Shown here piece by piece: positions 8,623-17,162 of a stretch of DNA of 64,000 bases. This DNA comes from Paracoccus everestensis (GTDB taxonomy: Bacteria > Pseudomonadota > Alphaproteobacteria > Rhodobacterales > Rhodobacteraceae), in assembly GCF_021491915.1 (NCBI RefSeq), contig NZ_CP090836.1, positions 409,001-473,000 of the forward strand. The letters are read 5' to 3'. Position numbers and translations under genes: made by a program. The stretch's first letter is position 1. Each line of letters starts with the position of its first letter. The notes beneath the pieces were generated by a model. That model was not told the DNA's origin, did no database searches, and saw only the letters and a list, made by a program, of their open reading frames with translations.

Positions 8623-9541
8623 ATGTTTGTGCTTGCCAGTCTCATGGCGCTTGCAGCCGCAGGCGCCGCGCTTGATCTGACAGGCAGCCGCGACCTGGAA
8701 GACGACGAAACCGACACCCTCGGCCCCACCCTCGGCCCCCCGGACGCAGGAGAGATCGGGGATGTCAGCTCGGATACGGCCGAACAGGGTGGCGATGACG
8801 GCATCGACTGGCCGCTGCCCTTGCCATCGCCCGAACCTCCGGCGGGCGATGATCTGATCGAAGGCAGTGACGGCGGCGACGACCTGCAAGGCGGGTTTGG
8901 CAATGACACGATCGCCGCCGGGTCCGGCAATGACTGGGTCCAGGGCGATGGCACCTTCGACCAACCGGGCTGGGATGAAATCCATGGCGGCGCGGGCGAT
9001 GATTCGCTGGCCGGGCAGGGGGGGCGACGACATCGTCTGGGGGGACGAGGGCGACGACACCATCCTGGGCGGCGAGGGCAACGACAGCTTGTTTGGCGGG
9101 TCCGGCAACGACTGGATCTCGGGCCATGATGGCGACGATATCCTGGTGGCGGGCGGTGGCGGCGACGATCTGGACGGCGGGCGCGGCAACGACCAGCTGG
9201 TCGGTGACGACGATCCCCAGACCGCCTGGCTGCATGGCGGCGAAGGCGACGATACCTTGATGCCGGGCAGCGCCGATTTCGCCGAAGGGCAGGAGGGTGC
9301 GGATGATTTCGTGGTCAAGCCCGGCGCGGCCGAGCTTCCGGTGATTGCCGATTTCGACGCACGCGAGGATCAGATGATCCTGCACTTGCCCGACAGCATG
9401 GCGCAGGATGCGAAAATCGATCTGACCCCCGATCAGGACGGCACGATGCTGGTGACGCTGAACGGCGATCCGATTGCCCGGATGCTGCAAGGAGGTGGTC
9501 TGACAGTTGGGGATATCGTGATCGTCCGGCTGCCCGGCTGA
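8623..9541 (+). pseudogene. RTX-type calcium-binding repeat protein, frameshifted in a G7 run
   Basis: A hydrophobic N terminus (MFVLASLMALAAAGAALDL) leads into an acidic Pro-rich linker and then a long array of RTX nonapeptides (GGFGNDTIA, GSGNDWVQG, GGAGDDSLAG, GDEGDDTILGGEGNDSL, GGRGNDQLVG) that bind Ca2+ in family members, ending in a VIADFDAREDQMIL-type C-terminal domain. The frame breaks at a run of seven Gs (9018-9024): upstream repeats are read from 8623, downstream repeats only in the next frame up to 9541. Six Gs would restore one continuous protein of about 305 residues. Either a sequencing error, a real mutation or phase variation. RTX proteins usually leave by type I secretion without a cleaved signal, so the hydrophobic N terminus is unusual. 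No secretion genes are adjacent. Confidence 0.8.
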
Positions 9542-9680
9542 CAGGCGAAACCCCTTTCCCCGGCCGCGCTTTTCCCTTATAGGCGCGCATCCGTTCCGGT
9601 TCGCCGGCCGGACACTCCACGGGCCTGTGCTGGACGACATCCCGGCCTGCGCCATAACCCCTTTCCGAAAGGAGATCCCG

Positions 9681-9950
9681 ATGTCGATCACCGTTGAAGA
9701 AAAAGCCCGCGTCATCAAGGAATTCGGCACCGCCGCAGGCGATACCGGTTCGCCCGAGGTGCAGGTCGCGATCCTGTCGTCGCGCATCGCTACCCTGACC
9801 GAGCATTTCAAGGCCCACAAGAAAGACAACCATTCGCGTCGTGGTCTGTTGATGATGGTCGCACAGCGCCGCAAGCTGCTGGACTATCTGAAGAAGAAGG
9901 ACGAAGCCCGCTATACCGACCTGATCGGCAAGCTGGGCCTGCGCCGCTGA
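9681..9950 (+). CDS. rpsO: 30S ribosomal protein S15
   Basis: 89 residues, exactly the usual length; binds the 16S rRNA central domain and nucleates platform assembly. Sequence begins [16 protein letters not shown] and contains [11 protein letters not shown] and the [20 protein letters not shown] signature. AAAGGAG precedes the ATG by 7 bases. An in-frame ATG/TTG further upstream only adds non-homologous leader. In many bacteria pnp follows directly; here another gene lies between. Confidence 0.98.
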   Translation: MSITVEEKARVIKEFGTAAGDTGSPEVQVAILSSRIATLTEHFKAHKKDNHSRRGLLMMVAQRRKLLDYLKKKDEARYTDLIGKLGLRR

Positions 9951-9970
9951 TCTCGGCCCGACCGAACAAC

Positions 9971-10004
9971 AAAGCGCCCGCGATCCTGTCGCGGGCGCTT
10001 TGCA
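9971..10004 (+). terminator. Intrinsic terminator of rpsO
   Basis: A 13-bp perfect stem (9971-9983 with 9989-10001, AAAGCGCCCGCGA) with a 5-base loop, 20 bases after the rpsO stop. The T-rich tail is short (TTTGCATTTC), but the stem is very stable. Confidence 0.85.
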
Positions 10005-10023
10005 TTTCGCACCGCTGGGTTGG

Positions 10024-10038
10024 TTAATTTTTCGTTAA
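10024..10038 (+). promoter_or_regulatory. CtrA-type box TTAA-N7-TTAA
   Basis: TTAA (10024-10027), seven bases TTTTTCG, TTAA (10035-10038): a second exact CtrA consensus, 74 bases before the start of the Ala/Gln-rich protein gene and immediately after the rpsO terminator. Confidence 0.72.
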
Positions 10039-10072
10039 AATACAAAAGGATTTTCTGTGGAATCGGTTTCGG

Positions 10073-10093
10073 CGCCTTCTAAAATCGAAGGCG
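10073..10093 (+). other. Leader hairpin before the Ala/Gln-rich gene
   Basis: CGCCTTC (10073-10079) and GAAGGCG (10087-10093) form a 7-bp stem with a 7-base AT-rich loop, 19 bases before the start codon and just upstream of AAAGGAA. It may shape the mRNA 5' end; no T-run follows. Confidence 0.4.
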
Positions 10094-10112
10094 TCAACGA
10101 AAGGAACCGCGA

Positions 10113-10742
10113 ATGGTACTTGGTGTTTTGAAACCGATCCTAAGTCCGCTTTTGCCCCCGGCGGCACCCAATGCAGACCCTAATAGCGCCGTGGGCCGGG
10201 CGGCTGCGGCCCAGCAGGCGGCCCGGGAAGCAGCAGCCCAGCAGGCGGCAGCCCAACAGCAAAACGCCCAGCAGGCGCAGCCCGAAGGGGTCACGTTCGA
10301 CCTGTCGGACAAGGCGCTGCAACTGGTCGAGGATGCTGCCGCGGCACAGTCCCTTGTCCTGCCACCGGCCACGCAAGCCCCATCCGGGCCGGTCGCACCC
10401 TCGGCTGCACCCCAAACCCAGCCCGCCTCAACCGCTGCTGCCGCCGCACCGGCCATTGTCGCGCCGCGCACAGCCCCTGTTTCCGTCCGGCCTGCAGCCG
10501 AGCCGGTGCTTAAGGCGTCCGACATGGCGGCCCGCCAACCCGCCGAGGCCAGCGACCCGACCGAGGAGGAGCGCGCCCGTGCCTGGGCGATCCGGGGCAT
10601 GGAACGCGAAAAGCTGCTGAGCCTTGTCGAAACCCTCAAGGTCAATCCCAAGGCCGATCCTGCCCAGAAGGAAGTGGCCGAACACACCGCCGCGCAGCCG
10701 CTTGTCCAGGCCGCGCCGTCCGAACGGACGGCGGCCGTCTAG
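10113..10742 (+). CDS. Ala/Gln/Pro-rich protein of unknown function, CtrA box upstream
   Basis: 209 residues, not recognised. It starts MVLGVLKPILSPLLPP, then has an Ala/Gln block (about residues 27-57) likely to be helical or disordered, a VTFDLSDKALQLVEDA segment, a long Pro/Ala linker, and a more ordered C-terminal part with EEERARAWAIRGMEREKLLSLVETL. No signal peptide or clear membrane helix. AAAGGAACC precedes the ATG. It is isolated between the rpsO terminator and a weak hairpin before pnp, so it splits the common rpsO-pnp pair and appears to have its own CtrA-type promoter. A cell-cycle or motility link is inference from that box alone. Confidence 0.8.
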   Translation: MVLGVLKPILSPLLPPAAPNADPNSAVGRAAAAQQAAREAAAQQAAAQQQNAQQAQPEGVTFDLSDKALQLVEDAAAAQSLVLPPATQAPSGPVAPSAAPQTQPASTAAAAAPAIVAPRTAPVSVRPAAEPVLKASDMAARQPAEASDPTEEERARAWAIRGMEREKLLSLVETLKVNPKADPAQKEVAEHTAAQPLVQAAPSERTAAV

Positions 10743-10771
10743 CGCCTGCCATTGCCCAGCCGGAAAGGCAG

Positions 10772-10804
10772 CGCCCGTGGCCCTTGGTCGCGGGCGTCTT
10801 GTCT
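10772..10804 (+). terminator. Weak terminator-like hairpin before pnp
   Basis: CGCCCG (10772-10777) pairs with CGGGCG (10791-10796), followed by TCTTGTCTT. It lies 30 bases after the stop of the Ala/Gln-rich gene. The rest of the 287-base gap to pnp shows no clear gene. Confidence 0.4.
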
Positions 10805-11029
10805 TGGCAGCCCGCAAGACCGTCCGTGGAGCCGCCTTCGGAATGCCGTTCCCCCTGCCAGAGCAGGCATCCGGCCACTTCCCAAACCCCTTGTTTTCCT
10901 GTAAGGCCCCGCCATCTGTGACGTGACGCCCAAGCCCCGGGGCACATGCAAAGGATAGGGGCGGCGGCAATGGGGTCGCCATATGACACGGGCGCGGCCA
11001 GAGGGCTGGCGCGGCCCAGAGGAAACCAG

Positions 11030-13171
11030 ATGTTTGATGAAGTGAAGAAATCCATCCAGTGGGGCCAGGAAACGCTCACGCTGGAAACGGGCAAGGTTGC
11101 CCGTCAGGCCGACGGCACGGTCATCGCCACCCTGGGCGAGACCAGCGTCATGGCCAACGTGACCTTCGCGAAAGAACCAAAGCCCGGGCAGGATTTCTTC
11201 CCGCTGACGGTTCACTATCAGGAAAAATATTATGCCGCCGGCAAGATCCCGGGCGGTTTCTTCAAGCGCGAGGCGCGGCCGACCGAAAAAGAGACGCTGA
11301 CCGCGCGGCTGATCGACCGTCCCTGCCGCCCGCTGTTCGCACCCGGCTTCAAGAACGAAACGCTGGTGATGTGCACCGTGCTGTCGCATGACCTGGTCAA
11401 CGATCCCGACATCGTGGCCATGATCGCGGCATCCGCTGCGCTGACCCTGTCGGGCGTGCCCTTCATGGGTCCGATCGGCGCGGCGCGCGTGGGCTTTGCC
11501 AATGGCGCCTATGTGCTGAACCCCGAGGTTCAGGACATGGACCAGCTGCGGTCCAATCCCGAGCAGCGCCTGGATCTGGTTGTCGCCGGCACCAAGGACG
11601 CCGTGATGATGGTCGAATCGGAAGCCTATGAGCTGACCGAGGAAGAAATGCTGGGCGCCGTCAAGTTCGGCCACGAGCAGATGCAGCCCGTGATCGACCT
11701 GATCATCGACCTGGCCGAGGCTGCGGCCAAGGAACCCTTCAATTTCCAGTCGCCCGACTACAGCGCGCTTTCCGCCCGCGTGAAGGAACTGGGCGAAACC
11801 GGGATGCGCGCGGCTTACGGCATCATCGACAAGGCCGAGCGCCGCGACGCCATCCAGGCTGTGCGCGAAAAGATCGTGGCCGAACTGTCCGAAGGCGAAC
11901 TGGCCGATCCGAACCTGGGTTCGGCGCTGAAAAAGCTGGAATCGGGCATCCTGCGCGGTGACATCATCAACGGCGGCGCCCGCATCGACGGCCGCGACAC
12001 CCGCACCGTCCGCGCCATCGACAGCGAAGTGGGCATCCTGCCCCGCACGCATGGCTCCGCGCTGTTCACGCGTGGCGAAACCCAGGCCCTGGTCGTGACC
12101 ACACTGGGCACCGGTGACGACGAACAGATCATCGACGCGCTGCACGGCAATTTCCGGTCGAACTTCCTGCTGCATTACAACTTCCCCCCCTATTCGGTGG
12201 GCGAGGTTGGCCGTGTCGGTTCGCCGGGCCGTCGCGAGATCGGCCATGGCAAGCTGGCCTGGCGCGCGCTGCAGGCGGTTCTGCCCGCGCCCACGGACTT
12301 TCCCTATACCATCCGCCTGGTGTCCGAGATCACGGAGTCCAACGGATCAAGCTCGATGGCGTCGGTTTGCGGCGGATCGCTGGCCATGATGGACGCGGGC
12401 GTGCCGCTGAAATCGCCGGTGGCGGGTGTGGCCATGGGCCTGATCCTGGAGGACGACAAATGGGCCGTCCTGACCGACATCCTGGGGGATGAGGATCACC
12501 TGGGCGACATGGACTTCAAGGTCGCAGGCACCGCCGACGGCATCACCTCCTTGCAGATGGACATCAAGGTCGCGGGCATCACCCCGGTGATCATGGAACA
12601 GGCCCTGGCCCAGGCCAAGGACGGCCGCCTGCACATCCTGGCCGAGATGGCCAAGGCCCTGACCGAAGGCCGGCGCGAGTTCAGTGCCCATGCCCCGCGG
12701 ATCGAGACGATGCAGATCCCCACGGACAAGATCCGCGAAGTGATCGGCTCGGGCGGCAAGGTCATCCGCGAGATCGTCGAAGTGTCGGGTGCCAAGGTCG
12801 ATATCAACGACGACGGCACCATCAAGATTGCTTCGGCCAATGCCGATTCGATCAAGAAGGCCTATGACATGATCTATTCGATCGTGGCCGAGCCGGAAGA
12901 AGGCAAGATCTACACCGGCAAGGTCGTCAAGCTGGTCGATTTCGGCGCCTTCGTGAACTTCTTCGGCAAGCGCGACGGCCTGGTCCATGTGTCCCAGATC
13001 GCCTCCAAGCGCCTGAACCACCCGAACGAGATCCTGAAGGAAGGCCAAGAGGTCAAGGTCAAGCTGCTGGGCTTTGACGACCGCGGCAAGGTCCGCCTTG
13101 GCATGAAGATGGTCGACCAGGAAACCGGCCAGGAGATCACCGAAGCCAAGGAAGAAACAGCCGAGGGCTGA
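11030..13171 (+). CDS. pnp: Polyribonucleotide nucleotidyltransferase (PNPase)
   Basis: Phosphorolytic 3'-5' exoribonuclease, trimeric, part of RNA decay together with RNase E. The 713-residue product has the full order of domains: RNase PH-like domain 1, an all-helical linker, RNase PH-like domain 2 ([38 protein letters not shown]), a KH domain near 553-615 with [15 protein letters not shown], and an S1 domain near 622-690 with [18 protein letters not shown]. The start [12 protein letters not shown] at 11030 matches the family; GAGGAAACC lies just upstream. A strong terminator follows 23 bases after the stop. Confidence 0.98.
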   Translation: MFDEVKKSIQWGQETLTLETGKVARQADGTVIATLGETSVMANVTFAKEPKPGQDFFPLTVHYQEKYYAAGKIPGGFFKREARPTEKETLTARLIDRPCRPLFAPGFKNETLVMCTVLSHDLVNDPDIVAMIAASAALTLSGVPFMGPIGAARVGFANGAYVLNPEVQDMDQLRSNPEQRLDLVVAGTKDAVMMVESEAYELTEEEMLGAVKFGHEQMQPVIDLIIDLAEAAAKEPFNFQSPDYSALSARVKELGETGMRAAYGIIDKAERRDAIQAVREKIVAELSEGELADPNLGSALKKLESGILRGDIINGGARIDGRDTRTVRAIDSEVGILPRTHGSALFTRGETQALVVTTLGTGDDEQIIDALHGNFRSNFLLHYNFPPYSVGEVGRVGSPGRREIGHGKLAWRALQAVLPAPTDFPYTIRLVSEITESNGSSSMASVCGGSLAMMDAGVPLKSPVAGVAMGLILEDDKWAVLTDILGDEDHLGDMDFKVAGTADGITSLQMDIKVAGITPVIMEQALAQAKDGRLHILAEMAKALTEGRREFSAHAPRIETMQIPTDKIREVIGSGGKVIREIVEVSGAKVDINDDGTIKIASANADSIKKAYDMIYSIVAEPEEGKIYTGKVVKLVDFGAFVNFFGKRDGLVHVSQIASKRLNHPNEILKEGQEVKVKLLGFDDRGKVRLGMKMVDQETGQEITEAKEETAEG

Positions 13172-13194
13172 TGCCTTTTGTCGTGCGCCGATGG

Positions 13195-13221
13195 AATGCC
13201 CCCGATTTCCGGGGGCATTTT
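13195..13221 (+). terminator. Intrinsic terminator of pnp
   Basis: A 10-bp stem (13195-13204 with 13210-13219, AATGCCCCCG/CGGGGGCATT), 5-base loop, then TT-rich sequence. It separates pnp from the glycosyltransferase pair. Confidence 0.88.
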
Positions 13222-13239
13222 CCGCTGAGGGGGACGTGA

Positions 13240-14019
13240 ATGGCTAATCTGGCGTCTTTCTGGATCGGAGAGGGCCTGGGTCCAATCGAGATGGCAAGCC
13301 TGCGGTCGTTCCTGCGTCATGGCGACAGCGTCACCGTGTTCTCGCCCTCGCCGGTGGGCGGCCTGCCAGGGGGCGTGATGTGGCGGGACGCACACGAGAT
13401 CCTTCCCACCCAAGGGATCTTGAGGGACCGACGGTCCGGCAGCCCAGCGCCGCATGCCGACCTGTTTCGCTATGCTCTGCTTGAACAGACCGACATGATC
13501 TGGGTGGACCTCGACGTCATCGCCTTGCGCCCCTTTGATGGCAATTCCCCCTGGATTTTTGGACACGAGGACGAAACAACGGTGAACAACGCCGTTCTGC
13601 GCCTTCCGAAGGACAGTCGGACCCTGCGCCTGCTACGGCAGTTCCATCCCGGGACAAGGGGCATTCCGCCCTTCATGTCTGGCTTTCGGAGGCTCAAGTA
13701 CCGAGTGCGGACCCTCGGGCGCGGAATGCCGATAGACCGCTGGCCGTGGGGATCAACCGGGCCGCGTGGGCTGACGCATTTTCTGCGGGTGACGGGCGAG
13801 ATCTGCCACGCGCGTCCTGTTTCCACCTTTTATGCGATCCCCCAACGCGAGGCTGCGCGCTTTCTGATTCCCGACGGCGTGACCATGTCGGATCTTCCGA
13901 AGGATGCCTGGGCCGTGCATCTGTGGGCCAAGGATCTGCGGTGCGAACTGGACAGGCGGCATGGGGGCAAGGTGCCCGAGCGGAGCTTTCTGGGCCGGGT
14001 GCTCGGGGGGGCATTGTGA
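13240..14019 (+). CDS. Putative GT32-like glycosyltransferase
   Basis: 259 residues. The central motif MIWVDLDVIALRPFD has the DxD that binds a sugar-nucleotide metal ion, in the setting typical of GT32/alpha-1,4-galactosyltransferase-like capsule and LPS enzymes. The N terminus (SFWIGEGLGPIEMASLRSFL) resembles the substrate-facing start of those proteins, and HADLFRYALL precedes the DxD as in the family. Donor and acceptor cannot be told from sequence. Coupled to the next gene by a GTGA overlap at 14016-14019, so both probably act on one surface glycan. Confidence 0.8.
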   Translation: MANLASFWIGEGLGPIEMASLRSFLRHGDSVTVFSPSPVGGLPGGVMWRDAHEILPTQGILRDRRSGSPAPHADLFRYALLEQTDMIWVDLDVIALRPFDGNSPWIFGHEDETTVNNAVLRLPKDSRTLRLLRQFHPGTRGIPPFMSGFRRLKYRVRTLGRGMPIDRWPWGSTGPRGLTHFLRVTGEICHARPVSTFYAIPQREAARFLIPDGVTMSDLPKDAWAVHLWAKDLRCELDRRHGGKVPERSFLGRVLGGAL

Positions 14020-14786
14020 TCGATTTCCCCGTCTATCTGATTAACCTCGACGATTCGACCGAACGCCTGCGGTCGGCGGCCGGACAGCTTGACCGCGCCG
14101 GTCTGGCTTTCGAACGCGTGCCGGCCTTTGACGGGCGCACGCGTCCGGCCGGCCAGTTTCCCGGCCACGATCCGGACGCCGCGCGCCGCCGACTTGGCCG
14201 CCCGATGCGGGGCGGGGAAATCGGCTGCTATCTGAGCCATCTCGACTGCTTGGACCATTTTCTGCGCACCGGATCAGAGTTGTGCCTGGTGCTCGAGGAC
14301 GATGTCCTGCTGGACGCGGCCTTTGTGGCTGGCCTTGAGGGCTTGCTGGACTGGCTCGGACCCCGGCGCGAAAACTGGGACATCGTTCATCTGGCACCGG
14401 TCCGACACAAGATCTTCACGCCGCTGGGGGCCCTGGGCGCGGGACACGGCCTGACCCATGCGCATTACTTTCCGATGACGACAACCGCCCTGCTGTGGAC
14501 CCGGACGGGGGCACAGGCCTTTGTTGCGCAGAACCGCGCGATCATGGCACCCATCGACATGCAGATGCGCCACTGGCTGGCGCGACGCGATCGCGGCTTG
14601 GCGGTCTGGCCGCCCCTGGCTGCAACGACCGGGGCGGACAGCGAGATCGCGTCGCATTCGCAGCCCAAGCGATCCTCCGGCGGTCGGCACCCTCTTTACC
14701 CACTGATCCGGCAGGTGCGCATGGCCGGGGATAGGTTATGGGCAATGCGGCACAAGTGGCAGGGAAAGGCGGGGCAGCCGCGATGA
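14016..14786 (+). CDS. Glycosyltransferase family 25 protein
   Basis: 256 residues. Opens IDFPVYLINLDDSTERL, the GT25 (LPS biosynthesis) N-terminal signature, followed by GEIGCYLSHLDCLDHFL and the CLVLEDDVLLD acidic metal-binding motif, then HAHYFPMTTTALLWT and DMQMRHWL. GTG start at 14016 overlaps the stop of the upstream glycosyltransferase; the frame stays open upstream but that extension lies inside the previous gene. Transfers a hexose, usually galactose or glucose, to LPS or similar acceptors in characterised members. Tail-to-tail with the peroxiredoxin gene, 19 bases away. Confidence 0.9.
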   Translation: MIDFPVYLINLDDSTERLRSAAGQLDRAGLAFERVPAFDGRTRPAGQFPGHDPDAARRRLGRPMRGGEIGCYLSHLDCLDHFLRTGSELCLVLEDDVLLDAAFVAGLEGLLDWLGPRRENWDIVHLAPVRHKIFTPLGALGAGHGLTHAHYFPMTTTALLWTRTGAQAFVAQNRAIMAPIDMQMRHWLARRDRGLAVWPPLAATTGADSEIASHSQPKRSSGGRHPLYPLIRQVRMAGDRLWAMRHKWQGKAGQPR

Positions 14787-14805
14787 CGGCTGGCCGGCCC
14801 GGAAA

Positions 14806-15462
14806 TCACACCGGATCCTTCGCAAACCGCAGATAGGGCAGCTTGATATCCAAAGGGCCATAGCGTTCCTCGGCCGCGTTGTCGTCCAAGGCCAGGGCTA
14901 CGATCACGTCTTGGCCCGGCACCCAGTCGGCGGGTGTGGCGAGGGGGACGCCGTCGGTCTTGCGCACCGCATCGAGCGCGCGCAGGATTTCCGCGAAATT
15001 GCGGCCCACGGACATGGGGTATGTCATGGTCAGCCGGACTTTCCTGTCGGGGCCGATGATGAAAACGCTGCGCACGGTCGCCGAATGGGCAGGCGTGCGG
15101 CCCTCGGCCGGCAGGTCGTGGTCAGCGGGCAGCATATTGTATGCCTTGGCCACCGTGATGTCGCGGTCGTCGATCATCGGAAAGTTGGCGGGAACGCCGG
15201 CGACCTGTTCGATGTCGCGCTTCCATTTGCCGTGGTCTTCCACCGAATCGACCGACACGCCAAGAACCTTGGTGCCCCGCTTCTCGAATTCTGGGATCAG
15301 TTGCGCCACGGCGCCGAACTCGGTCGTGCAGACCGGCGTGAAATCGCGCGGATGGCTGAAGATGACGGCATAGCTGTCGCCCAGCCAGTCATGGAACCGG
15401 ATCTCTCCCTCGGTCGAGGGGGCGGTGAAATCGGGGGCAATGTCGTTGATGCGCAGGGACAT
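14806..15462 (-). CDS. 1-Cys peroxiredoxin (Prx6 family)
   Basis: 218-residue thiol peroxidase that reduces hydrogen peroxide and organic hydroperoxides; cytosolic. The peroxidatic Cys is residue 45 in DFTPVCTTE, with Thr42 and Pro38 (FSHPRDFTPVC) completing the active site. The long C-terminal arm (about residues 165-218, with PADWVPGQDV and LPYLRF) identifies the Prx6 subgroup. Start at 15462 chosen because GGAAGG lies 6 bases upstream and the family begins MSLRINDIAPDF. Divergent from the aldehyde dehydrogenase gene, with a dyad operator candidate between them. Confidence 0.94.
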   Translation of the reverse strand: MSLRINDIAPDFTAPSTEGEIRFHDWLGDSYAVIFSHPRDFTPVCTTEFGAVAQLIPEFEKRGTKVLGVSVDSVEDHGKWKRDIEQVAGVPANFPMIDDRDITVAKAYNMLPADHDLPAEGRTPAHSATVRSVFIIGPDRKVRLTMTYPMSVGRNFAEILRALDAVRKTDGVPLATPADWVPGQDVIVALALDDNAAEERYGPLDIKLPYLRFAKDPV

Positions 15463-15525
15463 GGGCGTCCTTCCAAAAGGTTGCCGGTGCAAGATAGGCC
15501 AAGCGGACCGGAATGCCAGTCATTT

Positions 15526-15546
15526 TATCGACGGAATTTGTCGATA
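15526..15546. promoter_or_regulatory. Dyad TATCGAC-N7-GTCGATA between divergent genes
   Basis: Perfect 7-base inverted arms (15526-15532 and 15540-15546) with a 7-base spacer, midway between the peroxiredoxin and aldehyde dehydrogenase genes. The shape fits a dimeric regulator operator (for example a LysR-type T-N11-A site). No regulator gene is adjacent. Confidence 0.55.
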
Positions 15547-15616
15547 TTTACAAGGCTTGCGCGGGCCTCGCCATCGTTTCACCTTGTGCAAGGAATCCGA
15601 AGGGGAGGGGGTCGCG

Positions 15617-17065
15617 ATGACCGGTCTGCTGGACAAGCGCAAGTTCTATATCGACGGGGCATGGGTCGATCCTGTCCGTGCCAAAGACCTCGAGGTGATC
15701 GACCCTTCGACCGAGGAAGCGGTGGCCGTTATCAGTCTGGGCGATCAGGCGGATACCGACCGCGCGGTGGCCGCAGCCAAGGCGGCCTTCGCGACCTGGT
15801 CTTGCACTGAACCCGCCGAACGGCTGCGCCACGTCGAAAGGATCCTGGAGGTTTACAACCGCCGTGCGCAGGATATGGCTTGGGCGATCAGCCATGAAAT
15901 GGGCGCCCCCCAGGATATGTCCCTGGGCGATCAGGTTGCTGCAGGCACCTATCATATCGAGAATTTCGTAAACGCGTTCAGGGACTTCCAATTCGTTCAG
16001 CCGCTTGGGGACCATGCCCCGGCCTCCAGGGTCGCGTGGGAGCCGGTGGGCGTCGTGGGCCTGATCACGCCCTGGAACTGGCCCATGAACCAGGTGACGC
16101 TGAAGGTCATACCCGCGATCCTGGCGGGCGACACCTGCGTGCTGAAACCGTCCGAGATCGCGCCCCTGTCCTCGATGGTCTTTGCCGAGATCGTGGACGA
16201 GACAGGCTTGCCGAAAGGCGTCTTCAACCTGGTGAACGGCGACGGGCCGGGTGTCGGAACCCAGCTTTCCACGCATAAGGACGTGGATATGATCAGCTTC
16301 ACCGGATCGGCACGCGCGGGGATCGCGATCACGAAGGCTGCCGCCGACACGCTGAAGAAGGTCGTGCTGGAACTGGGCGGCAAGGGCGCCAACATCGTTT
16401 TCGCCGATGCCGACGACAAGGCCGTGGTGCGGGGCGCGCGGCATTGCTTTTATAACAGCGGGCAGTCCTGCAACGCGCCAACCCGGATGCTGGTGGAACG
16501 CTCGGTCTATGACCAGGCGGTCGAAACGGCGGCCAAGGTGGCCCAAGAGACCCCTGTCGCAAGCGCCCATCAGCCGGGCAAGCATATCGGCCCCGTGGTC
16601 AGCAAGCCGCAATGGGACAAGATCCAAGATCTGATCCAGAAGGGCATCGACGAAGGCGCGCGCCTTGTCGCCGGCGGCACCGGTCTGCCCGAAGGCGTGA
16701 ACCGCGGCTATTTCGTCCGCCCCACCGTGTTCGCCGATGTCGGAAACGACATGACCATCGCCCAGCAGGAAATCTTCGGCCCGGTCCTGTCGATCATCCC
16801 CTTCGATTCCGAGGAGGAGGCAATCAGGATCGCCAACGACACGCCTTACGGGCTGACCAACTATGTCCAGTCGCAGGACGGGACTAAGCGCAACCGTGTC
16901 GCCCGCCGTCTGCGGTCGGGCATGGTGGAAATGAACGGCCAGTCGCGCGGTGCGGGGTCGGCATTCGGGGGTGTCAAGATGTCGGGCCGCGCCCGCGAAG
17001 GCGGGATCATGGGGCTTGAGGAATTCATGGACTCCAAGGCCATCAGCGGCTGGCACGGCGACTGA
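15617..17065 (+). CDS. NAD(P)-dependent aldehyde dehydrogenase family protein
   Basis: 482 residues, normal for the ALDH superfamily. Catalytic Glu252 lies in VLELGGKGANIV and nucleophile Cys285 in NSGQSCNAPTRM; the Rossmann part shows TPWNWPMNQ and FTGSARAGIAI; the C-terminal end has EIFGPVLSI and the AFGGVKMSGRAREGG loop. Oxidises an aldehyde to the carboxylic acid; the substrate is not evident. Start at 15617 (MTGLLDKRKFYIDGAW) follows GGGGAGGGGG by 5 bases; an upstream in-frame ATG would run through the divergent promoter region. Placement beside a peroxiredoxin hints at oxidative or carbonyl stress, inference only. Confidence 0.92.
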   Translation: MTGLLDKRKFYIDGAWVDPVRAKDLEVIDPSTEEAVAVISLGDQADTDRAVAAAKAAFATWSCTEPAERLRHVERILEVYNRRAQDMAWAISHEMGAPQDMSLGDQVAAGTYHIENFVNAFRDFQFVQPLGDHAPASRVAWEPVGVVGLITPWNWPMNQVTLKVIPAILAGDTCVLKPSEIAPLSSMVFAEIVDETGLPKGVFNLVNGDGPGVGTQLSTHKDVDMISFTGSARAGIAITKAAADTLKKVVLELGGKGANIVFADADDKAVVRGARHCFYNSGQSCNAPTRMLVERSVYDQAVETAAKVAQETPVASAHQPGKHIGPVVSKPQWDKIQDLIQKGIDEGARLVAGGTGLPEGVNRGYFVRPTVFADVGNDMTIAQQEIFGPVLSIIPFDSEEEAIRIANDTPYGLTNYVQSQDGTKRNRVARRLRSGMVEMNGQSRGAGSAFGGVKMSGRAREGGIMGLEEFMDSKAISGWHGD

Positions 17066-17162
17066 ACCGCCGTCACGGCAGGGGATAATGCCTTGCATTT
17101 GAGGGGTCGGCTTGTTCCGGGGCCGACTTGCCGCGACATTCCGTCTGGTAATCGAAGGCGGT

